Positions 8,891 through 18,070 of a stretch of 64,000 bases of DNA are shown here, in pieces. Under the pieces are notes generated by a model. The model did not search any database, was not told where the DNA came from, and worked only from the letters and a program-made list of their open reading frames with translations. Position 1 is the first letter of the stretch; every line of letters starts with the position of its first letter. The position numbers were made by a program, and so were the translations under genes. The DNA lies in assembly GCA_964627605.1 (NCBI GenBank), contig CAZVGZ010000001.1:186001-250000 (forward strand), in the 5' to 3' direction. The DNA comes from CAZVGZ01 sp964627605. Its GTDB lineage: Bacteria > Latescibacterota > MWCZ01 > CAZVGZ01.

Positions 8891-9020
8891 GGCCTGAACT
8901 TTTCATGTCTGCTCGCGAACAAACTCCGACAGGCTATTGAAGCACACTGACGCTGGGCTGTACCAAGCCAAGGAAGCCGGTCGTAATCGAGTCAACCATT
9001 TTGAACCATCGGCGGAATAG
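8891..9020 (+). pseudogene. GGDEF domain remnant
   Basis: Two short pieces of a diguanylate cyclase GGDEF domain lie between korB and ftsY. In one frame 8909-8947 reads LLANKLRQAIEAH and then hits TGA, matching the mid-domain helix of GGDEF proteins. In another frame 8949-9017 reads DAGLYQAKEAGRNRVNHFEP and shortly ends at TAG, the typical last helix and strand of the domain. The catalytic loop between them is gone, so this is the scar of a deleted cyclic-di-GMP gene. The identification rests on motif memory only. Confidence 0.6.
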
Positions 9021-9091
9021 TGTTCTCGACGATATTGCAGTAGTCACCCCTCCCTTTTTGTCACCGCGACTACCAAAAGGTTTGAAATATT

Positions 9092-9994
9092 GTGCTAGGG
9101 ATAGTTGAACGCTTCAAATCCGGTCTTTCCAAGACGCGATCTCACCTGGCGGATCGTATCCGCTCAGCGGTAAGCGGCTCCGGACTAACTGATGGCGTGT
9201 TGGACGAGTTGGAAGAGATACTGATTGAAGCGGACGTGGGCGTGCAGGCCACAGAAACGCTGCTGGAACATCTAGATGGGGTGCGAGCCGGACCCGATAA
9301 GGCGATAGCGATCGTGCGAGATGAGCTTCTGCGTCTCGTAACGCCCCCTAGCGAAACGTCGACCGATGGTGGTAGTAGCGATCCGCCAACCGTAATCATG
9401 ATTGTCGGGACCAACGGCACTGGGAAGACAACCACTATCGGCAAACTCGCCCATCATTTCCACGCAGACGGCAAACGTGTTTTGATTGCTGCGGCTGACA
9501 CCTTTCGCGCCGCCGCAACTGATCAACTCGCAATGTGGGCTGAACACGCTGGTGCGGATATGGTCTCGCACCAGCCTGGGGCAGATCCTGCGGCGGTGGC
9601 GTTCGACGCGATCTCGGCGGCGAAAGTCCGAGGGGCAGATCTGGTCATAGTTGACACCGCAGGTCGGCTTCACACGAAATCAAACTTGATGGAGGAGCTA
9701 AAAAAGATCGCACGAGTTATCAAGAAACATGGTGACCACCTTCCCCACGAAACACTCTTGGTCTTGGATGCTACTACTGGGCAGAACGCGATCGTCCAAG
9801 CTCAACAGTTCCACAGAACTATTCCACTGACAGGTCTAATTCTCACGAAGCTCGACGGGACAGCCAAAGGCGGCATCGTCGCTGCGGTGTGCCAGGAATT
9901 GAGCATTCCTGTCAAGTTCATCGGGGTTGGTGAGGGGGTTGAGGACCTTCGCGAATTCGACCCCGTTGAGTTTGTGGACGCGCTATTCGGCTAG
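9092..9994 (+). CDS. ftsY: Signal recognition particle receptor FtsY
   Basis: A 300-residue SRP receptor that docks ribosome-SRP complexes at the inner membrane. It starts with GTG at 9092, then has the helical N domain (about 1-95) and the GTPase G domain: GTNGTGKTTTIGKLA (P-loop), DTFRAAATDQL, DTAGRLH, and TKLDGTAKGG for guanine recognition. It lacks the long acidic N-terminal A domain of E. coli FtsY, as in many other phyla. The gene stands alone between a GGDEF remnant and a truncated secreted gene. Confidence 0.96.
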   Translation: MLGIVERFKSGLSKTRSHLADRIRSAVSGSGLTDGVLDELEEILIEADVGVQATETLLEHLDGVRAGPDKAIAIVRDELLRLVTPPSETSTDGGSSDPPTVIMIVGTNGTGKTTTIGKLAHHFHADGKRVLIAAADTFRAAATDQLAMWAEHAGADMVSHQPGADPAAVAFDAISAAKVRGADLVIVDTAGRLHTKSNLMEELKKIARVIKKHGDHLPHETLLVLDATTGQNAIVQAQQFHRTIPLTGLILTKLDGTAKGGIVAAVCQELSIPVKFIGVGEGVEDLREFDPVEFVDALFG

Positions 9995-10182
9995 TCGTAA
10001 TCCCAGGCTAAACAGTAGCTTATTATACGCACCAAAATAAAGTCGAACATTTATTCATTTCTGACAGCCCTTCGGGTGCCAATCGGTGTTATATCTGTAG
10101 CAGGCGCATCCTCGTTTCTTCAAGAAAATCGAGTGGTGTAGGGCCTCTGTTGTGATGTGAGTCAGTTTGAAGGAGGCGTGTT

Positions 10183-10313
10183 ATGGTCCCTCGGATTGCA
10201 AGAGCTTTCCTCTCAGTAGCAGCTCTGTTGATCCTTGCGGCGACTCAGGCGTGGCCCGCGCCGCCTCAAATTCTCGCGGACTCCTGGACCAAAACCATCA
10301 CCAGAGCCGTCTT
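10183..10313 (+). pseudogene. Truncated 5' end of a secreted-protein gene
   Basis: An excellent ribosome site (AAGGAGG, about 10170) precedes an ATG at 10183 that starts a textbook signal peptide: MVPRIARAFL, then a hydrophobic run, then a possible cleavage after AWPA. After roughly 44 codons the frame runs into the stop of the convergent gene at 10314 and becomes its antisense. I read it as the head of a lost secreted-protein gene cut off at this junction. Nothing identifies the original product. Confidence 0.5.
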
Positions 10314-13064
10314 CTACCGCTTAAGCACTACAGTCGCAGTGAGTCTCTGCGGGCCGATCTGCGCTTTGATCCAGTACACCCCTGAACCCAGACCGACCGG
10401 CTCCCACGGTATGGTCATCACTCCGGCATCGGTGGGGACACGGTCCATCAGGTGCGCGACTTCTATTCCAAGGGCGTTATACACCCTGACTGTGACATCT
10501 CCAGCAAGCGGCATCTGGATGTAGATCGATGTGCGCGGGTTGAACGGGTTTGGACCGGCGCTGATGGCTGCCAATGATGCAGGGCGTCGTCGCGCTGACC
10601 CAACGGAGATGCCGCTCAGTCGAATTACGAAATCTTGAGAGGTTTTTTTGCTGGTAACAGATCCCGTTCCAACCAGCCGAACCGCAGCAAAGCTCGGATC
10701 GGTATCAGCTGGGCTCCCCTGCAAAACCCCATCCTCCATCGACAGCCAAAGCGGACCGTGACTCATCTCCCATCTGACATCATCGACCTTGCGGCTGGCA
10801 ACCTGGTTGGATTCGCGATACTCCATGTGGCTCAACAGGTTGGTGGTTTGCGGCTCGTAAGTATATAGGCTTCCTAGCGCAGCGTGTGTCGGCGGGGCAG
10901 ACCAGACATAGGGATGCAGCCACACCGGCGCGCTCGGTGCGCTTCGGATGTTGTTGGCGTCTACCGCAACCAGCCGGTACTGGCTTGCAGGGCGAAGCGT
11001 ACCAGAGACTTCAAAATAGGTACTGCTGGTCGCCGCTATGAGGTTTGCTGGCCGGGTGATGACCGTGGGCACCCCCTCTCGTACGTAGGCGGTCCAACCG
11101 TACTTTTCTGGCGACGGCATAAACCCCTCGACGTCGCCTGCATAGAGTTCGTACCTAACCGGACTCGTCCCTTCAATCGTCGGTTCCCAAGTCAGATATG
11201 GCTTGTCGCCCACCATCTCAATCCGAACCCTCTTTGGAGCGCCAGGGCCTCTAGCAGAGACCGACCAGACATCGCTCCACCGCCCCCACAAGCGCCCTGT
11301 AGTTCGAGCGCGAACCCTCCAGTAGTATGTGCGGTTAGGAGCAACGAGGGCATGAGGTGGTGGGGTAAAGGAGGTGATGTCGTTGGTGACACCTTTCTTG
11401 ATCTCCGATACCCACTCCGGTCCGAACGGCCACCGCATATCGGGGTACTCGCTAAGCTCGAAAATGTAGCCGACTACAGGGTCTCCATCTGGATTAAGCG
11501 CTGGCGTCCACTCAAACGTCCAGGAGAGCGAATCGACCACCGCGCCTTCCAGAGGAAAAACCGGCTCCGCCGCCTGATAGGGAAGTCCGACGTTGGCGCG
11601 CTCCCTCCAGTTGTATGTTAGTAGGGCGTCGATGGGTGCAGCGGATTCGTGCGTGACCCGAAGAGTGTTTGGCCCAAGTCTCATCCTCGGCAGCGCCGCT
11701 GAAGCAAGCTGGCTGTCAACCACCAACCGCAGCGAATCCAACCCTGTAAGTTCCCCTCCTTCAATGACGATTTCGAACGACATCCCATAGGAAGCACCTC
11801 GCGCGTCGGGAGCGACCAGATCTTTCAGCGACAAGACGAACGGCATGACACCTTTCTTCTGCCATCTCCACGTCAGTTCACGCCGGTCCGATCCGTCCAT
11901 TTTCGCAGTGATCGACACCACTCCGCCGTCCCCCACTCGCACTTGACCGACCATCAGACCATCAACACAGACGTACGGTAGCCGCACCGAATATTTTAGG
12001 CGACCCGGTTGAGAGGCGGATGTCCCGCGAATCATCGGCAACGATCCGCTGCGTCCGGCTTCCACACGTTCGGCCATGTCGGCCCCATAGAGCCAGCGTC
12101 CACTGCGAAAATCTGGCGCGTACTCCCATCGCCCGGAGCCGTATCGCCTCGGTGGCCGACCTATCCACTTAGGCATCGTGTAGAATCTCGCCAAAGGCAC
12201 CCACGACCAGGTGAATACCGCGTCTGGAATCAGAGTCAGCGCCAGTGTATGTCCAGTGGCATACCGGCGAGTGACATATCGCTGGTCTGGGATGGCTCTT
12301 CCACCAAAGTATCCCGAATGGCGCTGTGCCGCTAGATCAGAACCGGGCCACGGGTCTCGATATGCCTGGCCGTATGGCGGTGCCCGAACGACCAAAAACG
12401 GGTCGGCTACCAGGTCTTCATAGCCAGCTATGGTGTGTCCGTCTGGCAACTTGTAGAGGACTTCGATGTCGCCATCTAGCAGATGCCAACCTCCGTCGTA
12501 CCAAACCTCAGAGACGTCGTGCCCGTGCGCTCTCCAAAACCGCGATTCAAGTCCAGCAGACCCCCAAAGCGCGGCTAGAAGAATCGCAGTGTTCGTGCAG
12601 AACCCATATCCGTAGACCCCCAAAAACTTTATCGGATCTTTGAGGTCTCCGTCGTCCCCTGGATTGTGGTATCTCTGGGAGACGACAAACCAGTAGATCG
12701 CCAGCGCCTTCTCTTTGTCGGACATCGACGGGTCAATGATGTCCCTCAACCCCTGCTCCACATCCCACCAATCCGTATGTCCGTTAGCCCGAATTCTCGG
12801 GTTGACGATATGGTTGTCGCCTCTGTTGGCGATGCGGATGAAGCGGCTAACCTCGAACTGGTTGTTGTGCCTGTAGTCTCCGCTGTTCTCGGCATCCAGA
12901 CTACCGCCAATCCCGATAGCGAACTCATGTGATGAGTTAGTCAGAGGCCACGAGAGTTGGTGTCTGGTCTCTTCAGCCGCGACGGTGCTAGGAGCACACG
13001 TCCAGACAGCCGTCGCCCACAGCAGCAACAGAGGTGGCTTGGGGATCGCAATATCGTTTGTCAT
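10314..13064 (-). CDS. Secreted transglutaminase-like/FN3 protein with FlgD-type tail
   Basis: A 916-residue exported protein. The ATG at 13064 is chosen because MTNDIAIPKP plus the hydrophobic run to about residue 30 forms a signal peptide; the longer frame upstream is the end of another gene. A transglutaminase-like region follows, with Cys156 in YGYGFCTNTAILLA, His182 in HGHDVSEVW and Asp197 in WHLLDGD. Middle domains from about 560 to 790 look like fibronectin type III folds (WTFEWTPALNPDGDPVVGY, NRTYYWRVRA). A C-terminal FlgD-like Ig domain (AGPNPFNPRTSIYIQ, VYNALGIEV) ends it. Such tails are common on surface or secretion-sorted proteins. It probably modifies or binds cell-surface material; substrate unknown. 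Confidence 0.75.
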   Translation of the reverse strand: MTNDIAIPKPPLLLLWATAVWTCAPSTVAAEETRHQLSWPLTNSSHEFAIGIGGSLDAENSGDYRHNNQFEVSRFIRIANRGDNHIVNPRIRANGHTDWWDVEQGLRDIIDPSMSDKEKALAIYWFVVSQRYHNPGDDGDLKDPIKFLGVYGYGFCTNTAILLAALWGSAGLESRFWRAHGHDVSEVWYDGGWHLLDGDIEVLYKLPDGHTIAGYEDLVADPFLVVRAPPYGQAYRDPWPGSDLAAQRHSGYFGGRAIPDQRYVTRRYATGHTLALTLIPDAVFTWSWVPLARFYTMPKWIGRPPRRYGSGRWEYAPDFRSGRWLYGADMAERVEAGRSGSLPMIRGTSASQPGRLKYSVRLPYVCVDGLMVGQVRVGDGGVVSITAKMDGSDRRELTWRWQKKGVMPFVLSLKDLVAPDARGASYGMSFEIVIEGGELTGLDSLRLVVDSQLASAALPRMRLGPNTLRVTHESAAPIDALLTYNWRERANVGLPYQAAEPVFPLEGAVVDSLSWTFEWTPALNPDGDPVVGYIFELSEYPDMRWPFGPEWVSEIKKGVTNDITSFTPPPHALVAPNRTYYWRVRARTTGRLWGRWSDVWSVSARGPGAPKRVRIEMVGDKPYLTWEPTIEGTSPVRYELYAGDVEGFMPSPEKYGWTAYVREGVPTVITRPANLIAATSSTYFEVSGTLRPASQYRLVAVDANNIRSAPSAPVWLHPYVWSAPPTHAALGSLYTYEPQTTNLLSHMEYRESNQVASRKVDDVRWEMSHGPLWLSMEDGVLQGSPADTDPSFAAVRLVGTGSVTSKKTSQDFVIRLSGISVGSARRRPASLAAISAGPNPFNPRTSIYIQMPLAGDVTVRVYNALGIEVAHLMDRVPTDAGVMTIPWEPVGLGSGVYWIKAQIGPQRLTATVVLKR

Positions 13065-13087
13065 CAGAAAAAATCTCGCCAAAGTAT

Positions 13088-13734
13088 CTATTCTCCTGCC
13101 CATCCTCTCCGCCAACGCCACACCAGCCAAGGCACCATCCACGGCACTTCCTGGCGGTAGCGGACGTACCTGTCGCCAAGTTCGCCTAGCATTCGCCGCT
13201 CTTCTAACCGTGTGCCCAATAGAAAATAGGCAATAATCTACATCGCCCAACATGCCCGGCCCAGACTCATCATCGGGGCAGAAATCAGGATCAGCGAAAC
13301 GAAGAAATACATCGGATGCCTGACGATCCCGTAGAAACCGGCGCGGTTCAGATCGACAAGTTCGTCGCCGGACTCGATGTCATACTCCCTTCTTTTCCAA
13401 CGCCTTAGCTGACTTATTCCCAAAAACTCCCGTCCGCTGAAACCGCCCATCAACAGTAGAAACCCCGCCATTCCGAGCCACTGAAAAAGGCCAGCGACCA
13501 TATCCCAAGGGGGCGGTAGGCGATACAGAATAGCCTCAGGCGGCGTCCACCACAGAGACAATCCGCCGAACGTCGATACACTCACTATGACATAGATGAA
13601 ACGGTAGAACGCCATCCCTCGCCCCACGCGCCTAACGACGAACTTTTTGCTGTCTTTGAGGCCGCAACGCTGTGGATCAGAGCGCAGACTACGTACAGCA
13701 GCGTCCCAGTGACAACGCGATCTGTATCGGTCAT
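13088..13734 (-). pseudogene. Broken MddA/NnrU-like membrane methyltransferase
   Basis: The pieces form one protein of about 215 residues of the isoprenylcysteine methyltransferase-like/MddA type (membrane S-methyltransferases). From ATG 13734, LLYVVCALIHSVAASKTAK runs to a five-base A tract (complement of 13644-13648) where one missing A shifts the frame; the next frame continues KKFVVRRVGRGMAFYRF through GFYGIVRHPMYFFVSL. An in-frame TAG at 13238-13240 then interrupts RACWAM and IIAYFLLGTRLEERRMLGEL, and the frame runs on with GDRYVRYRQEVPW to 13088. The His-Pro and late Glu-Glu signature residues are present. Two lesions make it a likely pseudogene. It lies just upstream of the secreted protein gene on the same strand. 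Confidence 0.7.
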
Positions 13735-14020
13735 CGGACCTCACTTGAAAGGGTTATGTCGAACGGCTGAGACCACAGAACGGACAGGTGCCGATAGGAC
13801 TCCACAACTTAGTCCCGGCGACTGGTGTATCACCACGGCCGGTTGCGTACCAACGCAGCCCCATGTTCGTTCCCAAGAATACCACTTTGGCCGATGCGGC
13901 GACCAGACAGTCTACGGTGGGTCCATATCAGACACCATTGAACCGCCGATCATTGCCAAACGTTTCGCTTCTGACAGCAATCATATCGAGGGCTATGTAG
14001 TCACCGACAGAGAGGCCGTC
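13735..14020. other. Divergent intergenic region with a CPFC-containing open stretch
   Basis: This stretch lies between the broken methyltransferase (minus) and the acetyltransferase (plus). On the minus strand 13754-13927 is open and would end with KLWSPIGTCPFCGLSRST, a zinc-ribbon-like tail, but no start codon or ribosome site supports a gene. It may be a decayed coding remnant. No clear promoter was seen. Confidence 0.3.
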
Positions 14021-14572
14021 ATGCAGATAGAACTGCTTGAACCCGATCAGATGCTGCGAATCGGGGAGATTGATCGTAGGGAGAGCGTCGACGCTATCTA
14101 CGTCTGCGTGCGTTCGGACGACGGGCTTTCGTTGCGCATGGAGAAGGAGGTGTTTGACCCACCACGACAGAATCCAGGCTGGGATGAAGAAGGTGTGCGC
14201 CGTCGCGCCAGATGGTGGCGCCGCGAGATCGAGGAGGGTGGGCTCTTTCTGGTTGCAGAGAAAGAGGGACGCATCGCGGGGTTCGCGATTCTTGGCGCAG
14301 CGCGTGGGGACGGAGGTGCGGACGTTGTGGCTGTATTCGTCAGTCGAGAGCACTGCTCGCAAGGTTTGGGATGCAAGCTCATGGAGAGTCTGGAATGCCA
14401 CGCGGCAAAAAGGGGGGTAGTCGCGCTTACCGTAGCGTCAAATTCCGAGGTGCGCTCCGTGGAGTTCTACCGCAGCCTTGGTTACCAGCTGAAGTGTTTG
14501 ATCGACAACACGATAGTGCGGTTCCCAGAGGCGGAAACAGACATCACACTAGTGAAGGAGTTGGGCTCATAG
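14021..14572 (+). CDS. GNAT-family N-acetyltransferase
   Basis: A 183-residue GNAT acetyltransferase that would transfer an acetyl group from acetyl-CoA to an amine; the substrate is not predictable. The GNAT pattern is visible: FLVAEKEGRIAGFAIL, ADVVAVFVSREHCSQGLGCK (acetyl-CoA pyrophosphate loop, Q-x-x-G-x-G/C variant) and SVEFYRSLGYQL near the end. The ATG at 14021 (MQIELLEPD) is preferred over the long upstream frame because GAGAGG precedes it and homology-like sequence begins there. It stands alone on the plus strand. Confidence 0.75.
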   Translation: MQIELLEPDQMLRIGEIDRRESVDAIYVCVRSDDGLSLRMEKEVFDPPRQNPGWDEEGVRRRARWWRREIEEGGLFLVAEKEGRIAGFAILGAARGDGGADVVAVFVSREHCSQGLGCKLMESLECHAAKRGVVALTVASNSEVRSVEFYRSLGYQLKCLIDNTIVRFPEAETDITLVKELGS

Positions 14573-14716
14573 ATCGGCTCGCCCCCCGCCGTCCGCTATC
14601 GCCGGGCCGAGATCGAGCAGATCGAATAGCGAACTGCTCCTAGTATCCCAGAGACTCTTGACACGGGACTCGCAATTCGGCCTGTGCCCCTCTTCCAAGC
14701 AGCACCCGACACCCGC

Positions 14717-15265
14717 TCAGACGATCTCGCGGAACATACCGGGGTCGGGGTGCGGTATGACCACTTTGTTGACGAGCATTCCACGCTCAGCGATCAGCGC
14801 TGCGCCAACCTCCACCGCCTCCTCCACCGCTGCCACATCTCCGGTCATGGTCACGAACGCTTTCCCGCCCAACGCCATCGCCAGACGCACCTCCAAAATC
14901 CGCACATCGGCGAATTTGGCAGCGGCGTCAGCACCGACAATTAGCGATGCAACCGAGAAAGCTTCGATGATACCCAAAGCCTCCAGATGCTCAGGTACGG
15001 TTAACCCGCCTATGGCCGGAAACAGCGATTCGTGCACATTTGGCAAGACAAGCTGATCGATGACGGCGCTGTCGCCGATCTCCAACCCAATCTTGACAGA
15101 CTCTTCGATGGAGCCAACCTCGCCACCGATCATAACCATGTACTTACCGGAACAGATTGTGCGTGCAAGCAGCACATCCACTCCAGCGGCTTTCACCATA
15201 GCATCGCCCACCGCAAAGCCAGAGGCGACGCTGGACAACTCTATGAGCCCTATCGCATGATGCAT
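14717..15265 (-). CDS. pduT: PduT-like microcompartment shell protein (tandem BMC)
   Basis: A 182-residue protein with two BMC domains in tandem (about 3-88 and 97-180), the trimeric shell-protein type. It follows PduT closely: AIGLIELSSVASGFAVGDAM at the start and LLARTICSGKYMVMIGGEVG in the pore loop, where the cysteine corresponds to the PduT residue that ligates an iron-sulfur cluster at the trimer centre. The second half repeats the fold (ALGIIEAFSVASLIVGADA). It begins directly where pduS ends (15265/15266), so the two are translationally linked and probably form an electron conduit through a microcompartment shell. Confidence 0.92.
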   Translation of the reverse strand: MHHAIGLIELSSVASGFAVGDAMVKAAGVDVLLARTICSGKYMVMIGGEVGSIEESVKIGLEIGDSAVIDQLVLPNVHESLFPAIGGLTVPEHLEALGIIEAFSVASLIVGADAAAKFADVRILEVRLAMALGGKAFVTMTGDVAAVEEAVEVGAALIAERGMLVNKVVIPHPDPGMFREIV

Positions 15266-16606
15266 CTAACTCCGCTCGATCACTACGTCCGGCTCGGTAG
15301 CGCGGACAGTTCCGTCAATACTCGCATGAATAGCCACGCCCAACTTGTCGGCTGGGACTTGGGCTACCATCTGGCCCATCGTGACTTTTTCGCCAACATC
15401 AACCACCGCTGTTGCTGGCATTCCAACGTGCTGATTTAGAGGTAGCGCCACTCTATTGGGCACGATCTCTCTGTCGCTCCAAGGTGCTGGATGTTCGTAT
15501 TTTGTCACACCTAATCGACGGCTCAAACTACTCACCGGCACCCGGCGTCCATCTTTCATGCCATGCGGCTCGATCTCATCCGTCGGGCCGGTCCACTTGG
15601 GAATCTCCTCGGCGCGGAGGGCATCTTTGGCGCTGTCGCACGCCTCCTTGGGAAACAGGTCCTCCGGGCACGAATACAACGTGCAAAGCCCACAGCTACA
15701 GCAGAGGTCCGCCCACTTGTTCCAGTTGGCTTTGACCGACTGCGTGAACCCCAACGAACGCATCACCTGATGCGGCTCGACAGCATGTCCCAAAAGATAG
15801 CGAGGACAGAGCTCGGTGCAGAGGCGGCACTGGTCGCACGCCGATTTTCCGATGCGGTTCTTGGCTTCTATAGGAAGCAGCTTTCGCATTGACAGCCGGT
15901 GATCCGCAGGAAGAACTATCAGGCCGGCGCAGGTTTTGGTGACCGGCTGACTCAGGTCAGTTGTCGTCCGCCCCATCATCAACCCGCTGAACCCAATTAC
16001 CAATTCATCAGCAGTCGCCCCGCCTGCCAGATCAATCGCATCACCTATGCTAATGCCCAAAGGTACCCTCACTGTCACCGGTTCAGCCACCGCACCGCCT
16101 ACCGTAACAAATTTATGCGTCATCGGTGTTCCGTCGGCGGCCTTTGCTATGTTAAACAGCGTCTCGACATTGTTCACCACGCATCCCACATGTATCGGCA
16201 GCCCGCCAGGCGGTATCAGCCGCCCGGTACACGAGTGAACCAGCTCAAACTCATCGCCAGCAGGGTAGTAGTCGCCGAACAGCTTGAGCGAAATCGTCGG
16301 TTCGCTCTCAATCACTGCGGCCATAGCATCAACAGCGTGGCTGTTCTTCTCCTTGATGCCGACGATACCTCTTTTAGCACCAGTGGCGTCGATAGCGAGC
16401 GACATCCCGCGCACTACATCACCGGCCCACTGCTCCATGATATTGGCGTCTTTGTGGAGAAGCGGCTCGCACTCAGCGCCATTACCTAATATTGTATCGG
16501 CATCAGCCTCAAGCTTGACGTACGCTGGAAAACCGGCACCACCGGCTCCAACAACCCCTGCAGCGCGGACCGCGTCAACTGTAAATCGTTGCACTGGTGA
16601 CGACAT
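15266..16606 (-). CDS. pduS: PduS-like RnfC-family flavoprotein/ferredoxin
   Basis: A 446-residue RnfC-related protein matching PduS, the cobalamin reductase that works with microcompartment enzymes and binds PduT. It has the FMN/NADH-binding N-terminal part (VGAGGAGFPAYVKLEA, GNGAECEPLL, VVNNVETLFNIA), two [4Fe-4S] motifs (CDQCRLCTELCP and CCSCGLCTLYSCPEDLFP) and a C-terminal barrel-sandwich-like region (VDVGEKVTMGQMVAQVP). Known PduS moves electrons from NADH through flavin and iron-sulfur centres. Here it pairs only with pduT: no diol dehydratase, aldehyde dehydrogenase or other shell genes lie in the window, so its substrate pathway is elsewhere or unknown. Confidence 0.9.
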   Translation of the reverse strand: MSSPVQRFTVDAVRAAGVVGAGGAGFPAYVKLEADADTILGNGAECEPLLHKDANIMEQWAGDVVRGMSLAIDATGAKRGIVGIKEKNSHAVDAMAAVIESEPTISLKLFGDYYPAGDEFELVHSCTGRLIPPGGLPIHVGCVVNNVETLFNIAKAADGTPMTHKFVTVGGAVAEPVTVRVPLGISIGDAIDLAGGATADELVIGFSGLMMGRTTTDLSQPVTKTCAGLIVLPADHRLSMRKLLPIEAKNRIGKSACDQCRLCTELCPRYLLGHAVEPHQVMRSLGFTQSVKANWNKWADLCCSCGLCTLYSCPEDLFPKEACDSAKDALRAEEIPKWTGPTDEIEPHGMKDGRRVPVSSLSRRLGVTKYEHPAPWSDREIVPNRVALPLNQHVGMPATAVVDVGEKVTMGQMVAQVPADKLGVAIHASIDGTVRATEPDVVIERS

Positions 16607-16856
16607 TATCGATTGATCTCTATCAAAGGTGGTCCACTGTCAGCGCTCAGCGAAATGGTGAATCTCAATCCCTAATTCATACGCACAGAGCCCTGTTTAG
16701 GCCAACGTCCGGCGGCCTGTTTTCATCCGGCATCCGTGCTGTTTTGACCGCAGTTCAACCGGTTGCACCGTTGACGACCGCTCCGCCAAGGCTCACTTTA
16801 GAGGGTCGCCACTCCACCAACCACCTAGAGCCTCCCGCTCTTGCCCCAAAAGAAAA

Positions 16857-18026
16857 ATGCTTCCTCTCAAACCGATCTATTTCGCGCACTACGCCGCGTT
16901 CGGTGCACATGCGCCCTACATAAATCTCTACCTCGACCGCATCGGGCTGTCCCACCAGGAGATCGGGATTCTCTCAGGTCTCCTGTCAGCCATCACAGTC
17001 GCTGCACCGCGCGTGAGGGGGCCGCTTTCCGACAGACTTTCTAGTCGTCGCCCGCTGCTAGTGATCTCCATGGTCGGCGCGATTGTTGTCTACAGCGGCA
17101 TGTGGGGAGCCTCAAGCTTCTAGGCGTTCGCTGGGCTGGTGTGTGTTCTCGGCGTGGTCTTTATGCCGATCATCCCGATGGTCGATGACCTCACCATGCG
17201 CGAAGTCTCGCGCTCCGGCAGCGACTACGGACTGGTGCAGCTGTGGGGTTCGGTGGCGTTTATTGTCACAAGCGTCGCTACAGGTCGAGCGATGGACGCC
17301 ACCAACATGCCGGTTCTGTTTCCGGTCTTCATCGCTTTTGAGCTGTTGGCGATAGTTGCGGTGTTCGGCGCTCCAAAACGGCTGCTTAAGATCGCAGGTG
17401 GAAAAAAGTCCAACGCCGATGAGATCGGCGACACACCATTCTGATCAGCGCTCTCAGCGCGGTTTGTTCTCACCATGGCGGCGATGTTCGTCGCACGGGT
17501 CGCGGTAATGGCCTACTACGTGTTCTTTAGCATCTACATCGACAACCTGGGGATGGACGATGGGCTCAAAGGTCTGGCGTGGTCTGTAGGTGTCGCCTCA
17601 GAAGTCGTGATGATGTTCTTCTCAAGCTCAATCACCAAGCGGATCGGAGTTCGGGTACTGTTTGGGTTGGAGTTAATCGGAATTGTCGTTCGTTCGAGCA
17701 TCTACGCTCTGTACCTCATCGTTTGGGTGATATTCGCCGCCCAGTGCCTCCATTCGCTTACGTTTGCAGCGCTCCATGTCACTTTAATACGAATCGTCGC
17801 CGCAGAGGCTCCGCTTGGACGTTCAGGCACCGCGCAGTTGACGTTCGCTGCGATCGCCCTTGGTGGCGGCGGTGCTGTGGGTGGGTGGCTAACATGAATT
17901 GTGGCGGCATCGTGGGGATATGCCGTGATGTTTGGCGGCGGTGCTGGTTTGGGCGTGCTGGCTTTTTTGATCTTCTTACCGGTGCTCCTAAAGCGCGATC
18001 CACCGATTACAGAGCCGATAGATTAG
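16857..18026 (+). pseudogene. MFS transporter, three in-frame stops
   Basis: One continuous reading frame of 389 codons encodes a 12-helix major facilitator of the phenylpropionate/nucleoside-permease type (start MLPLKPIYFAHYAAFGAHAP). It is broken by TAG at 17121, TGA at 17442 and TGA at 17895, with no frameshift: after each stop the protein resumes (AFAGLVCVLGVVFMPIIPM; SALSARFVLTMAAMF; IVAASWGYAVMFGGGAG). Tryptophan (TGG) is a plausible ancestral codon at each site, which would make all three G-to-A changes. A degraded but recent pseudogene is the simplest reading. It diverges from pduS. Confidence 0.85.
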
Positions 18027-18070
18027 CTGGCTATTTTTGGGCAAGGATCATCTCCCGGCGGTCTCTTCAG

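Noticed and set aside
13928..14401. A 157-codon minus-strand frame.
   Set aside because: Antisense of the GNAT gene, which shows clear acetyltransferase motifs.
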